NCBI RefSeq assembly: GCF_947179165.1
Contig: NC_077244.1
Location: 15,944,949 to 16,008,948, forward strand
Origin: Solanum dulcamara
Taxonomy: Eukaryota > Streptophyta > Magnoliopsida > Solanales > Solanaceae
Length of the DNA: 64,000 nt
Reading direction: 5' to 3'
Shown: positions 42,724-54,198 of the stretch, piece after piece
Numbering within the stretch: the first letter of the stretch is position 1
Layout: each line of letters starts with the position of its first letter
Program-made: the position numbers and the translations under genes
Notes under the pieces: generated by a model
Databases searched by the model: none
Told to the model about the DNA's origin: nothing
The model's input: only the letters and a program-made list of their open reading frames with translations

Positions 42724-43671
42724 ATGTCCTATGCATTTCAGAATATGTCTCATAAAAAAAGTCAAAAGATTGATCAAGATGGCAACCTTTCCTCTCTGGT
42801 TGATCCACCTCTAAGTGTCAATATCTCTAGTGCAGAGTTTCATGATGCCATCTTGATTTTAGCTCGAGTGATGACTGCTCAATTGAACCAGCAAGTGGTT
42901 ACTCCTGTGAACACGAGTGTAAAGAAAATGAAATGGGTAAGATAAAGGAATATTATAAGAGGTAATGAATTTAACCGTAAGAAGATGTCAAAGGGGAAAA
43001 CATCTGGTTCATATTCAAGGAAAAGTGATGGAAAGGAAAGATTCTACCTTGTGTGCTACTGGTGTGATAAGAATCATTTAAGGGAGTGTTTAGATGGTAC
43101 AAAAAGTTGTTATGGTTGTGGTAAAATTAGACATAAGAGGAGGGGCTGCCCAGTGGCTTCTAGGAAAGAAAGGGAGATTCATCAACAAGTTCAGCCTAGT
43201 GCTCCTTCAAATTGCCCGACCCAGCCGGGTACTTCATCTAATATGTTAATAGTCTTTGAGTTTGTTGTTTATGCTTTATTAGATCTGGGTGCTACTCTAT
43301 CTTTTGTTACTTCTTACCTTGCCTTGAGATTTATTGTTGATCCCGAGATATGAATAGAGTCTTTTTTGGTTTATACCACCATTGGTGAGTCACTTATGAA
43401 TAAAATAGTCTATCAAGATTGTCTCGTCTCAGTTTTCCATAAAGTCACCTTTTTTGATTTGTAGCACTTGATATGCTTGATTTTGATGTTATCCTTGGTA
43501 TTGATTATGTTCATGCATGGTATGCTTCCATATGTTGTAGAACCCGTGTGGTCAAGTTTTATTTTCTTGATGGGCTAGTCTTAGAATGGAGTGGTAGTAA
43601 TTCTGTATTTAAAGGTCAATTCATCTCATATCTTAACGTCAAATATGATATTTTACTATTCTATTGTTAGA
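42724..43671 (+). pseudogene. Plus-strand D relative: shortened gag and protease
   Basis: The N-terminal gag (SSAEFHDAILILARVMTAQL, 42724-42945) is joined almost directly to the knuckle region, so the capsid-like core (about 200 residues in relatives) is deleted. The knuckle CYGCGKIRHKRRGC (43108-43149) keeps all four metal ligands. The protease VYALLDLGATLSFVTSYLAL follows, with DLG instead of DPG, then a stop at 43351. A FDVILGIDYVHAWYASICC segment (43473-43670) completes the protease region. Pol is absent: the sequence changes at about 43672. Confidence 0.85.
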
Positions 43672-43925
43672 AAAACCTTCTGTGAAAGGCATCGAGATCG
43701 CAGCTGAAGTATTTTCATGATGCTATTAAGTTGATATTCCCATCATTCGGTTAACTAGGGTATTCGATATTGACATTTGTCATTTTGTCGGCTTTCTTAA
43801 CCATATGTCTATATGTATGAATTCTTATTTATCCTTGGGTAGTGTGACTTAAAAATATTATTAAAGACATTTTAATATTTGTGATTAGTTCTTCTTCCTT
43901 GTTAAAGTATATTTTAAAACTTTAA
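43672..43925. other. Unassigned spacer between D relative and element E
   Basis: About 250 bp with no match to gag-pol or to an LTR end that I can recognise. It includes TTATTCTATTG-like AT-rich text and no repeats. Confidence 0.35.
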
Positions 43926-44429
43926 AGTAACACGTCGATTTTCCAAAAATCTCAAATATAATTTTTATGTTTAAACTACTAAAACACTTGATTTTTGAAA
44001 ATACTTTATTTTTCTAATTATCAAGAAATTAGGTATAAGAACCAAATGAAGCTCCTTATGAACATATTCATGGTTAGGTTATCTTTTTTAAAAAGTTGAG
44101 TTAAGTGTTCGAGCTTATTTGAAAAATATATGGATTCTACGAGATATTTGTATGTAATACGAAAGTGATTATGGGGTTATCAGAATAAGAGTAGTAATGA
44201 TCCAAGATTATCTAAGTTCTTGTTATAGTCTAACATATACATTCAAAGTTCATATCATACATGGCATATTATGCATGGACTCTGAGCTATAATCAAGGGT
44301 AAGGGGCCTATTTTCCCAGATGATTATATATATTGTAAAAATGTCCATAGGTTGGCAATATGATGTCGGTTAGCTACTGAAAAGACTATCATTGCTAGCA
44401 TTTATTGGGTATGTCATGCATTTGTATTA

Positions 44430-44463
<34 letters not shown>

Positions 44464-45209
44464 ATATATACATATATGTATATATGTATGTATGCACGAC
44501 ATATGATTACACGAGCATACCATGCATATTTGATTACTATGAAGTTAGATGCCGGCCATGGCGGCTATCAGAGTTTCATTGTTAGGTGGTATCTCAATTA
44601 TCCTTTTTACAATAGCTATTTATGATTCTACTTTCTGTCTTACATACCAGTACATTTGTATTCGTACTGATGTCCCATTTCTTGGGGACACTACATTTTT
44701 ATTTCATGCATGCAGGTCTAGGTAGGTATTCTAATCGACCCCTCCACTGGGATTCGGGGTTCAATTGTGAGTTTGTAAGCTTCACCTCTTCCTGGAGATT
44801 TCATAGGATGTTTACTTTTGTTGTACAATTTTGTTATAGTTAGGTCCTTGTTCCGACAGTGCTAATGACACTCATAGAGGCTATTGTGGATACTGTATTC
44901 TGGGTTTATTTTTTGCAGCTTTCAGTCTCCAGCCCATAGGCATGGCATGTATATATGTGTGTACGTATGTATGTCTTCAGTTGCAGCCTCATCGGCTAGC
45001 TAGTACTTTATTATCTTGACTTATCTACCTTTTATTATATTATTTACTTTATTTAGGTCATAACCTTAACGGTCCAAACTTAGTATTTACGATGTTGTGA
45101 TGCCCGGTCTTTTGGGGCCCCAGTTTAGTTATCTAGTATGTTCTGTGGCTAACCCGATCCACTACGATATCGAGTGCTAGTCGCACCTCCCTTATTTTGG
45201 GGTGTTACA
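43926..45209 (+). repeat. 5' LTR of element E
   Basis: The 3' end is firm: TTTTGGGGTGTTACA at 45209, followed by the PBS. The start is inferred from AGTAACACGTCG near 43926, which looks like a decayed TGTAACAC. It carries a (TA/TG) microsatellite and an AGTACAT-like module (44640-44672: CAGTACATTTGTATTCGTAC). It is shorter (about 1.3 kb) than the other LTRs and I see no palindrome block. Confidence 0.6.
44428..44502. repeat. (TA)n(TG)n compound microsatellite
   Basis: About ten TA units, six TG units, then TATATA, CATATATG and GTATG words, inside LTR E. Confidence 0.92.
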
Positions 45210-45213
45210 TACT

Positions 45214-45225
45214 TGGTATCAGAGT
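45214..45225 (+). promoter_or_regulatory. Primer binding site of element E
   Basis: TGGTATCAGAGT, 11 of 12 bases of the initiator tRNA-Met site, four bases after the LTR. Confidence 0.88.
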
Positions 45226-45441
45226 AGGTCGTATCCCAGGGAGTCCACAAGTTGTGTCTACTAGAGTCTTTCTTATGGGTGAGTTGTGCACCACACTTAT
45301 AATCATGAGGCTATGAGGCATTTAGGAATGGTTACGTTTCTTTTAATTAATAGATCATGCTATAGAGAAAAGCTATAAGAACATTTGAAATCTAAATCAT
45401 GCTTTATGTCTCTTATCTAACAGGTTACCTATGCTCAGGAG

Positions 45442-46050
45442 ATGGCACATCGAGAGAGAGGTATGGATCCAGGAGAAGGTGTCAGTCGTTCCCTACTTGG
45501 TCAGAGGGATAGATTTTCTTTGGAAGCACACTGTGAGTCTCCAGTACCTCTAGTACCAGCTTCCTCAGCACGTATTGACACTCTAGGAGATGTAGTACCC
45601 CCAACCTCACCTATTATATGGGTACCCGAGGTAGCTAGGGACACAAGACCTGCAGAACCTGTTGTTCCCTCACCAGAGTTGGTGAATAGGGGATTAGAGC
45701 GACAGTTCAATTACTGACTAGGATAGTTTCTATACATGAGTGATAGTTAGAGTCGGGAGCAGATGCTCGGAGATATCAGGTAGAAAGCTTGAAGTTTCGA
45801 GAGTTTCTTCACCTGGCCACTCCATTATTTATGGGATCCCGTACCACTGAGGATCTAGGAATTTATAAACCATATGTATAGAGTATTAAGAGTGATGCAT
45901 GCCTTCATCACCGATGTTGTAGAGTTGGCTTCTCTTTGGCTATGTGATTTAGTTATCTTAGGGTATAAGGCATGGGAGAGATCTAGAGGACCTGATGCTC
46001 TGCCAGTAGAGTGACAGGAATTCTCTAAGGCCTTTCTAGCCCATTATTTA
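45442..46050 (+). pseudogene. Element E gag, N-terminal part
   Basis: It opens with an ATG at 45442 (MAHRERGMDPGEGVSRSL), a proline-rich segment (SARIDTLGDVVPPTSPIIW) and, after a stop at 45716 and a frame change, FREFLHLATPLFMGSRTTED. The last recognisable residues before solo LTR G are from the KAFLAHYL segment, and the reading continues at 48348 with PREVWEA. Several stops. Confidence 0.8.
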
Positions 46051-48347
46051 TATCATGACCTAAGCTTAGGACCTATGCGTGACATGGTGAATGAGACAAC
46101 CAGAGGAACCTCACCCAAGCCTCTTAGCATTCATTTAGTTTTTCATAGGTATTGACATTCAATAATAAGTGAAAATAAAGGAATAATGGGACTAAGGAAA
46201 ATAACATGGAATAAGAGTCAAAAGTCAAACTTTAACATCATACATTTATGTCCAAGCATACCTCTACTAAAAAGACTTGGCAGGGGCTAAGACATATCTC
46301 TAGCTCACCCTAATAATAAGTGTCAAAAGTACCAAAAGATGACCAAAAGTCTATACATGTCATAAGCTAGAAAAGGGAAGGGGATGTTGTTCCCAAAACA
46401 TGGGAATCACTAACTATGTAACCTTCAACATAATCAACTAGCCATGTGGAGAAGAGTGTGGAGAAACGCCAGTCCCTACATGGTGATATTATGTAGGCAA
46501 AAGTGTATGTGTTACTACTTTGAATGTACTATGTATATAGGCATGCATGAACATTTAAGAAGAATTAAAACATTTATGTAAGATGGAACATAGTGCAATG
46601 CATGAGTAATCAATTATGTACATAACATATGAAATATTCATTTTAAGGGAAGATGACTATAACCGGCATTTAAGACCATGTGAGCTATTACATGGAATCC
46701 AACATAACCTCCTACGTTGGCACGGGGAGACTACTTGTCGGGTAGAACTCCGTCAACTTCATTCATTTCTTTAACTTTAACTTTAAGGTCTATTTGAGGA
46801 TCCACTAGCCTATATAGCCTACATGGGCCCCTATGATGGCACAAAGTTAATGTAACATGAGATTTTGCTTAAGGACCCCTTATCTACATGCTACATTCGG
46901 TGCTAGGTCAAATCTCATGGAATAGCATTTAAATATCATAATAAAATAAGCATTCATATAGCATTAGACATCAAATCATCATTTGGTAGAATAGCTCATT
47001 AAAACTTTTCATTTGATTCAAATATGTGAGAATTGCCATTATCACGTAGAATCCATTCTTTGGCTAAGAAGCTCTTTCATCATAGTTCAATCATTCTTTC
47101 ATTTCATAAAACTCATTTTAATCATAAACATTTGCTTTTATAAACTTTGATTTTGGAGTCAAGCTTTCAATTCAACTTTATTTCAACATAATGAAACTAG
47201 GTGGGTTCATTTCATTGAACCTTTAAATACATTTAAAACAATGCAAGCATGCATGAGGTAATGGAAATGCATCAATTAAAACTTCTTAAAACAACCCACC
47301 AATACACTTTAAAGCTACTCTCATGAGTTCATATAAGGACCTTGGTAAATAATCCATTTTATGAAATTGAGAGTCAATTTATACCAGTATAGCTAAATAA
47401 GCTTCAAATAGACAATAATCTATGCATTTGGAAACATCATATAAAAATCAATAAGATTTTATCATTAAAATTAAAATATTGAAATTAGAAATCACTTGGG
47501 CTCCATGGGTGAAAGAACCCATGAATGATACCCATATACCTTGGGGAAGCAAATCCCTAATGAAAAACTTGAAAGGAAATGGAGATTTGATCTTCTTGGA
47601 ATGAAACCCTATCTTTCTTGGTGAAGAAAAAGACTGAGAGCACTTGAGAGATTTAGGGTTTTGAGTTCTTAGAATGGGAATTAGGGAAATGAGTTTCGAA
47701 AGGCTTAGGGTCCTTTAGATAAGACAATTTAGTCTCGAAAATGACCACACTTCACTATTAAAATATAAGAAAAAACTAAAATGCCCTTTTTAAAATCTGG
47801 CCAGACTGACTTCACGGGGATCTTTGATGGTCCGTGCTGCTCACCATAGCCTGTGGTGGTGTCCCGTGATGATTGACTTGGAGAAAGGTTTTGGGAGTCT
47901 GTAGGGGAAGTCTCTGAATATCATCCACATAGACCTTCACAATTCATGGAGGGCATCACGACCCGTGAAATGCGGTAGTGGTGCAAGTCTACAAAAGGCC
48001 TGCAGATTAACCACCACAAATAACACCATGGTTAGTGAAGATCTCCATGGCCCATGGTGTTCGTCTGTGGCCTCGCCTTAGAAAGTTTCTTGGGGCCTTA
48101 GAGAAGGGGTCACCACGGAGGTCACTATAGTACGTGGATCTCACCATGATCTGTGGTCCCTCTTCGTGGTCCCTTCCCTATAGGTTTGATTCTCTGAATC
48201 TCCACCACAGTTGCTCACTACAGCCCGTGGTGCTCCTCACGGCCATGATGGCCTTCTATGGTCATCACTGGTGTTAATTTCTACATTTTCCTAAGATTTC
48301 ATCATTTTTTCCTTATTTTAGGACTTTTTAACTTCCAGGGTCTTACA
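46051..48347 (-). mobile_element. Solo LTR G in element E gag (B-related family)
   Basis: On the minus strand it begins TGTAAGACCCTGG at 48347 and ends GGTCATGATA at 46051. The flanks ATTTA (46046-46050) and ATCTA (48348-48352) differ by one C-to-T, and the gag reading across the site confirms a 5 bp duplication. Long stretches (46660-46790) are close to the B2 LTR at 20578-20705, so it is a B relative. A palindrome block with CACGGxCCGTGG variants lies at 47805-48270 and the AGTACAT module at 46507-46537. Confidence 0.88.
47805..48270 (-). repeat. CAC(G/A)G-CCGTGG palindrome block of LTR G
   Basis: Repeated forms such as CACCATAGCCTGTGGTG, CACGACCCGTGAAATG, CACCATGATCTGTGG and CACTACAGCCCGTGGTG, each able to form a small stem. 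They lie directly upstream (minus strand) of the presumed promoter and leader. Confidence 0.65.
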
Positions 48348-49560
48348 ATCTACCACGAGAGGTCTGGGAGGCCTATTTTTACTAGTTTATCAGCTTGAGG
48401 TAGGGGGACATGAGTATGAGGGATTATAGAAATAGATTTAATTCTTTGGTGAGGATGCACCTGATATTATATGTACTATGAGGGCTAGAGTTCATCATTA
48501 TGTGGATGGTTTAGGGGATCATCTGATCAGAGACTGTAGGGTAGCTTCCCTATCGGATAATGTGGATATTTTCTACATATTGGCTTTCACTCAGACTATA
48601 GAGGATCTTTCTCTCTGGATTCGTGATACCCCCAGGCATAGGGAGAAAAGTAAGAAGGCCCATACTATTGGGTCATATGAGGAGCCACGAGGTGATTTTA
48701 GACCCCTACTACCTCTATATCCACCTCGGCGAGTAGGTAGTGTCTATCCATAGATTGCAAGGTCAGCGGTTTAACTGTTATATTCAGTCAGGGTTGGGGC
48801 ATAGCTCATGCCAACCTGAGGGTCATCAACATGAGTGTTCTGCATAGATGAGACAGCCTACTCCTCCATATACACAGTATGATAAGCCGCACACCGGGAA
48901 ATATAGAAAGGGTTCAGGTGTATGTTATCATTATAGACAGATATGACATTTTATTAGTAAGTGCCCTAGGTTAGGTTGAGGTGCACCAACTCAGCCTTCA
49001 GGATCTACGATAGCCTTTTCACCCTCAGTCTGTGCACCCCGACTAGTTCCACAATTTACTCAGGGTCGTGGGAGGGGGAGAGATTGAGAAGGCACCTCAG
49101 TATCTTATAGTGGCCAAAACGGTTTTTATGCACCTACAGGCCGATGGTATTCAGAGGCATCCTATAGGTTATTGCAGGTATAATGATGATACATTCTCAT
49201 GCTATTTTTGCATTGATAGATCCAGCTCTACATTTTCATATATTACTCTATTTATTGCTGGTAATCTTGATATGAGGTCTAAGTTATTGTCGTAGTTAGT
49301 TAAGGTGTCTATGCTGGTTGGTGACTCTATTGTAACTAGTCATGTCTATCAAAGTTATACGGTGTCAAGTAATGATCGCACAACCTCTGCTAATTTAGTT
49401 GAATTAATTATGCTAGACTTTGATGTCCTTATGGGTATGGATTGGTTAGCAGCATATTATGCTAACATTGATTGTCGTGCAAAGCTGGTCTGATTTTATT
49501 TTCCAAGTGATCCTATCCTTGAATGGAAAGGTAATGCATCCACGCTCAAGAGTAAGTTTA
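48348..49560 (+). pseudogene. Element E gag C-terminal part, zinc knuckle and protease
   Basis: PREVWEA, then MRARVHHYVDGLGDHLIRDC and FTQTIEDLSLWIRDTPRHRE (48478-48753). The knuckle region near 48900-48965 reads CYHYRQI-stop-HFISKC: the second cysteine is tyrosine and the glycine/methionine part has a stop. The protease begins AIFALIDP near 49190 and loses frame after DP. A later segment gives VGDSIVTSHVYQSYTVSS and LDFDVLMGMDWLAAYYANID (49305-49493). Confidence 0.82.
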
Positions 49561-50560
49561 TTTCATACCTCAAAGCTCGAAAGTTTATAGCTTAAGGCTG
49601 TATATATCATCTGGTTCATATCAGGGATATAGATAAGGAGCCAGCAACTCTTCAGTTGGTTCCTATTGTGAATGAATTCCCGATGGCATTCCCTAGCGAG
49701 CTTCCAGGAATTCCCCTCGACAGGGAGATCGATTTTTCTATAGATTTTCTTCCCAATACTTAATTTATATCCATTCCTCCTTGTAGAATAGCTCCTGCGG
49801 AGCTAAGGTAATTAAAAGAACAATTGAAGGATTTGATTGATAAAGGCTTTATTAGGCCAAGTACATCCCCATGGGGTGGTCCAGTGCTCTTTCTTTGAAA
49901 GAAAGATGGCTTCTTGTGATGTGTATTGATTACAGGAAACTAAATAAAGTCACTATCAAGAATAAGTATCCTCTTCCATGGATTGATAACTTGTTCGACC
50001 AGTTATAAGTTGCCAAATGCTTTTTAAAGATCAACTTGCAATCTGGTTATCATTAGCTGCAGGTTAGGGATATTTATATCCCAAAAATATTATTTAGGAT
50101 GAGGTATGGCCATTTTGAATTCCTTGTTATGTCTTTCAGGCTTACAAATTCTCTAGCAACCTTTATGGATCTTATGAATCGGGTATTTAAACCATTCTTG
50201 GATGAATTTGTGATTGTTTTTATTGATGACATCCTAATATATTCACCATCGGAAGCCGAGCATTCGTACCACTTGCGAGTTGTATTGCAGATTCTCCAAG
50301 ACTGCAGGTTATATGCTAAATTCTCTAAATATGAATTTTGGCTAACTTCTGTAGCTTTTCTTGGTCATGTTATTACCGGAGATGGTATCAAATTTGATAG
50401 CCAAAAGATTAAAGTTGTGATGACTTGGCCAAGGCCCTTGAATTCGAAGGAGATTCATAGATTTTTAGGCTTGGTAAGGTATTATTGAAAGTTTGTGGAG
50501 GAATTTTCCTCTTTCTCTGCACCACTAATGAAATTTACACATAAAGGAGATAAGTTTAAT
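49561..50560 (+). pseudogene. Element E reverse transcriptase (broken, active site kept)
   Basis: Stretches YIFHLV-like, PREIDF-type and FIRPSTSPWGGPVLF up to about 49900. Then at 50099-50488 [40 protein letters not shown] with both catalytic aspartates (near 50224) and [20 protein letters not shown]. Stops replace arginine, glutamine or tryptophan codons at several points (for example TGA after VLFL near 49896). Confidence 0.87.
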
Positions 50561-50935
50561 GTACTTAGGCATGCGAACAAAGTTTTTAGGAGCTAAAGAA
50601 AAGGAATACCACAACACTTATTTTAACTCTTTTGGATGGAACCTAGGGTTAGGTTATATATTGTCATGCCTCAAGAATAGGACTAGGTTTTATTCTTATG
50701 CAACATGGTAAGGTTATCGCATACGCCCTCAGACAATTACGGAAATATGAACAAAATTATCCTACACATAATCTTGTGTTAGCCGCGGTTGTCTTTGCCG
50801 ATTTGGCGGCATTATCTCTATGGAGTGCATATAGATGTTTTTACCGACCACCAGAATCTTTAATATTTATTTAAGTAGGGGGAGTTGAACATATGATAAA
50901 GAACGTGGCTAGAACTACTAGAAAAAATATCCCGA
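50561..50935 (+). pseudogene. Element E RNase H (truncated)
   Basis: Partial RNase [21 protein letters not shown] and [17 protein letters not shown], then [14 protein letters not shown] (to about 50860). After ELxxRxWLELL at 50920 the sequence jumps to the integrase zinc domain (MVAQCPNC), so the linker and start of integrase, about 600 bp in relatives, are deleted. Confidence 0.78.
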
Positions 50936-51551
50936 ATATGGTAGCCCAATGTCCTAATTGCTAGCAAGTTAAAGTGGAACATCAGAGACCTGGGGGCCTA
51001 ACTCAGTATATTGAGCTTCCATTAAGGAAATGGGATTTGATAAATATGGACTTCATACTGGTTTGCCTTGAACACCATGGCGGTATGATTCTATTTGGAT
51101 AATTATTGATAGGCAGATAAAATCTACTTATTTCTTGCCAGTCAGGATGATATATTCAGCCGAGCATTATGCCAAGAATTACATTCGAGAGATTATGCGC
51201 CTTCATGAAGTTCTAGTATCTATTATCTCTGATCAAGGGTCTATATTTATAACATATTTTTGGGATCTTTTTCAGAAGGGCTAGGTACTCAGGTAAATCT
51301 TAGCACTGCTATTCATCCGCAAATTGATGGATAGGTAGAGTGTACTCTTCAGACCATGGAGGATATGTTACATGCTTGCATGTTGGATTTTAAAGGAACC
51401 TGGATGATTATCTACCTCTTATTGAGTTTGCTTATAATAACAATCTCCAAACTAGTATTCAAATGGCTCTTTACAAAGAACTATATGGGTGGAGTGTAGT
51501 TCACCAATCAGTTGGTTCGAAGTTGGGGAAGCAGACTTTCTCGGTCCTACT
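50936..51551 (+). pseudogene. Element E integrase, cut by element F
   Basis: NMVAQCPNC, then [19 protein letters not shown], a damaged MDFI-TGLP segment, IREIMRLHEVLVSIISDQGS with the second aspartate kept, AIHPQIDG and LEDMLHACMLDFKG in changing frames. It ends in the segment before the C-terminal domain (WFEVGEADFLGPT) where the LTR of element F begins at 51552. The remainder of E would lie beyond F, outside the window. Confidence 0.83.
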
Positions 51552-51959
51552 TGTAACACTCCCCAAATATTTTCCCTAAGATTCGGACCTTTCTTGCATT
51601 CGGGTAGGGTCGAATTCTATTATTGTGAAGTATATGCTTGAGTTAAGATGAGTCCCTCAGTAATTGAAGAGCGTTGGAGTGATGTGGGGTCACAAAGGAC
51701 CCCTAGGACCAAGCTAAGTCCAAAAGGTTCGTCGAGGCTAAGTTTTAGGATGAGTTCGTTTGAGGGGTCGACTTTTAACGACCCTATCTTTTGAAAGACG
51801 ACAATCTGGGTGGCCCACAACCTACCAAATTAAAGGTCGTAGAGTCTTCTTTCCAATGACACCAAGAATGTAATTTTTGGAGTTTGGAGTCAAAAGATAT
51901 GACAATCCTAAGATGAACTAGCTCGACAGGAATTTTAGGCCTGGGTTACAACTGCTGGA

Positions 51960-52260
51960 AATCTGGGCTTGGCGCCGTAGTGGCGCAATGCACCACTATC
52001 GCGCCAGGAACATGCCTCAGTAGTTTGGTCCCTGGCGTGGCACGCCACTATGAGGTGTGCAGGGTTTTTAAGCCTATTTTCCAGAACCCAGAAAATATGG
52101 CCTTGGTGTTGTAAGGGCGCGATGCGCCACTATCGCGCCAAGAATATGCCTCAGTAGTTTGGTCCTTAGTGCGGCGCGCCCCTAAAAGATGTGCAAGTTT
52201 TAGGGCTAATCGACCTGGCGATGCAATGGCGCGACGCGCCACTATCGCGCCAGGAGTGTT
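51960..52260 (+). repeat. TGGCGCGA(T/C)GCGCCACTA palindrome block of LTR F
   Basis: Four main units: GCGCAATGCACCACTATCGC (51983), GGGCGCGATGCGCCACTATC (52116), TGCGGCGCGCCCCTAAAAG (52171) and TGGCGCGACGCGCCACTATC (52228), each followed by GCGCCAGG or a variant. CpG density is far above the rest of the LTR. The second LTR repeats the block at 59460-59760. Confidence 0.85.
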
Positions 52261-52311
52261 TTAGCCTATTTTTCAGAATTTTTGGAGAAAGAGAAATTTG
52301 GGAATCGTCCC

Positions 52312-52330
52312 AAATTATATATGTATCATC
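52312..52330 (+). promoter_or_regulatory. Likely TATA region of LTR F
   Basis: AAATTATATATGTATCATCC is the only strong TATA-like stretch between the palindrome block and the CT-rich leader with CTCTCTCTCTAAAAAGCCCTAG. The second LTR has the identical sequence near 59808. The start site is inferred from position only. Confidence 0.5.
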
Positions 52331-53986
52331 CTTGAATGAATTTAGACTATATTTTCAGCCTCTCTCTCTCTAAAAAGCCCTAGAAATCTCTCTCTCTTCT
52401 TCTTCTTCTTCTCCATTTCCAATAAGGAATTGTTCCAAGAGTTTCAAGACTCCAAGTTTCCATTGAAGACCCAACAACAAGGTTTCTTCAAGAATCTATT
52501 CTAAGGTATGTAAGGCTACTCAAAGCATGGGTTGAGTCCACCCGTGTGCCCTACTCTTCTTTGAGGTTAGATGTCCACGAGAGTGGAGTTGCTTGATATG
52601 GTTTATGTTTGAATGGGTCTTGCCTACTATTTGTTTGATTCTTATTATGTTGATGTTGTTGAGCTAAGAAATTCCTAAAATCTTCTTGTTAGCATGAGTC
52701 GATGGAGATGGGCTGTTAAACATGCTTTATTGATTTTCTTGACTATGTGGATTATGATAAAAATGCTAATTTCCTTAAAGATGTTATTTATCTTGAATTG
52801 TTGAATTAAAACCTTAGAGTTGTGATGAGTCCCAAAAGATTTGTTAAACAAATAGAGGAACGATTGGATAGATTTGTATGTTGTTATAAATGCACATTTA
52901 ATCTACTCTTGTAAAATATGATTGGGATTGATCGGATTGTATGATTGGGAGAGGTTTGATTGTGATAGAGTTGATGAGTTAATAAGGTTGTAATGAGACT
53001 TGTCGATATGATTTGACCAAGTTGATTGGATGGAGTTTTATGAGCATTGAGTCGTGGAAGAAGTATCGAGCACCAAATTAGGCAAGAGTATAGTTCATAC
53101 TCGAACCCAATAACTATGTTGCCAAACGTAGGAAGAGATTGAACCGTTAAAGTCGGATGCTTCCCCAAAAATTATTGTCCTGATATTATAGGACTTGGTT
53201 GGATTGGATCCATGATTGGTTGATTCGTTCATACCCTGGCAAAGTATGAATGGATGTGGCAACAACGTCGGTTTGTTGTACTTTTACTGGCTCATAAGTG
53301 ATGGTTGTCTGATAAGAGAAACTCCCACATATGTCTTGTAGTACTATGAGTCGGATTGAGTTGATTTGTATATGATTTGGTCCCGTCTAAACTATATTCT
53401 TGCTTAGACTCAGGACGTTTGTTGAGTTGTATTTCCTTTTGAGTTGAGATTCCCGAGTTGATTTGGTTCCTTTTGATGTTATTTCATTCGTCCATTTTAC
53501 ATACTCGTACATTCCATGTACTGACGCCATTTGGCCTATACCATTTCATGATGCAAAGACAGGTACTAGAGATCATCAACCGGCACACCATTGAAGATTC
53601 ACACACTCCTAGTTAGTTGGTGAGTCCTCTTAGTTTCCGGAGGATGTTGAGTTTCTTGTATATTTTTGTGTTGTTTCCTTTATTTTGATTGTTGGTAGAC
53701 ATGGGCTTGTCATTGGCACCTCCCAGATTATTGATAGAGGCTTCATAGACCAGAGTATAGAAATGTTGGATTGTTCTTTTGAGTATTTCTTCTATAACTG
53801 TTTGTTGATTTGATAGTTATTTGGCCTTTGGCTCTAAACTATGAATAATACTTTATAGATTGAGTCTTCCGCTGAGAGAATGTGTTTGAATGAATGTGTG
53901 ACTGGACCAGGTGGTTCGCTTGGAGGCTAGAAATGACTTTCGAGTGCCGGCCAAGCCTAGGGTACCCTCTCGGGGCGTGACAAACA

Positions 53987-53998
53987 TGGTATCAGAGC
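53987..53998 (+). promoter_or_regulatory. Primer binding site of F1
   Basis: TGGTATCAGAGC, perfect initiator tRNA-Met site, four bases after the LTR end. Confidence 0.95.
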
Positions 53999-54198
53999 TC
54001 AGAGTTCAAGAGTCCTAGGGAGTCTATAAAACCGTGTCTAGTAGAGTCTTGCTTATGGGTATGTTGTGCACCACACTTATAATCAGGAGGCTATAAGACA
54101 TTAGGAATTGTTTCACTTCTTTCATACTCTAAATTCGTGCGATAGAGTTAAACTTTATAAAACCTCTTTCTAATTCGTGCATTTATACATTACAGATA

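Larger units (their letters stand above)
51552..53982 (+). repeat. First LTR of element F
   Basis: 2,431 bp, TGTAACACTCCCC to GGGGCGTGACA. A GC-rich palindrome block is at 51960-52260, TATATATGTATC near 52315 and a CT-rich leader (CTCTCTCTCTCTAAAAAGCC) at 52362-52440. The AGTACAT module is at 53499-53526, followed by TTTCATGATGCAAAGACAGG. It has one copy of the 444 bp unit that is doubled in the second LTR. The open frames inside (51620-53168) are incidental. Confidence 0.93.
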
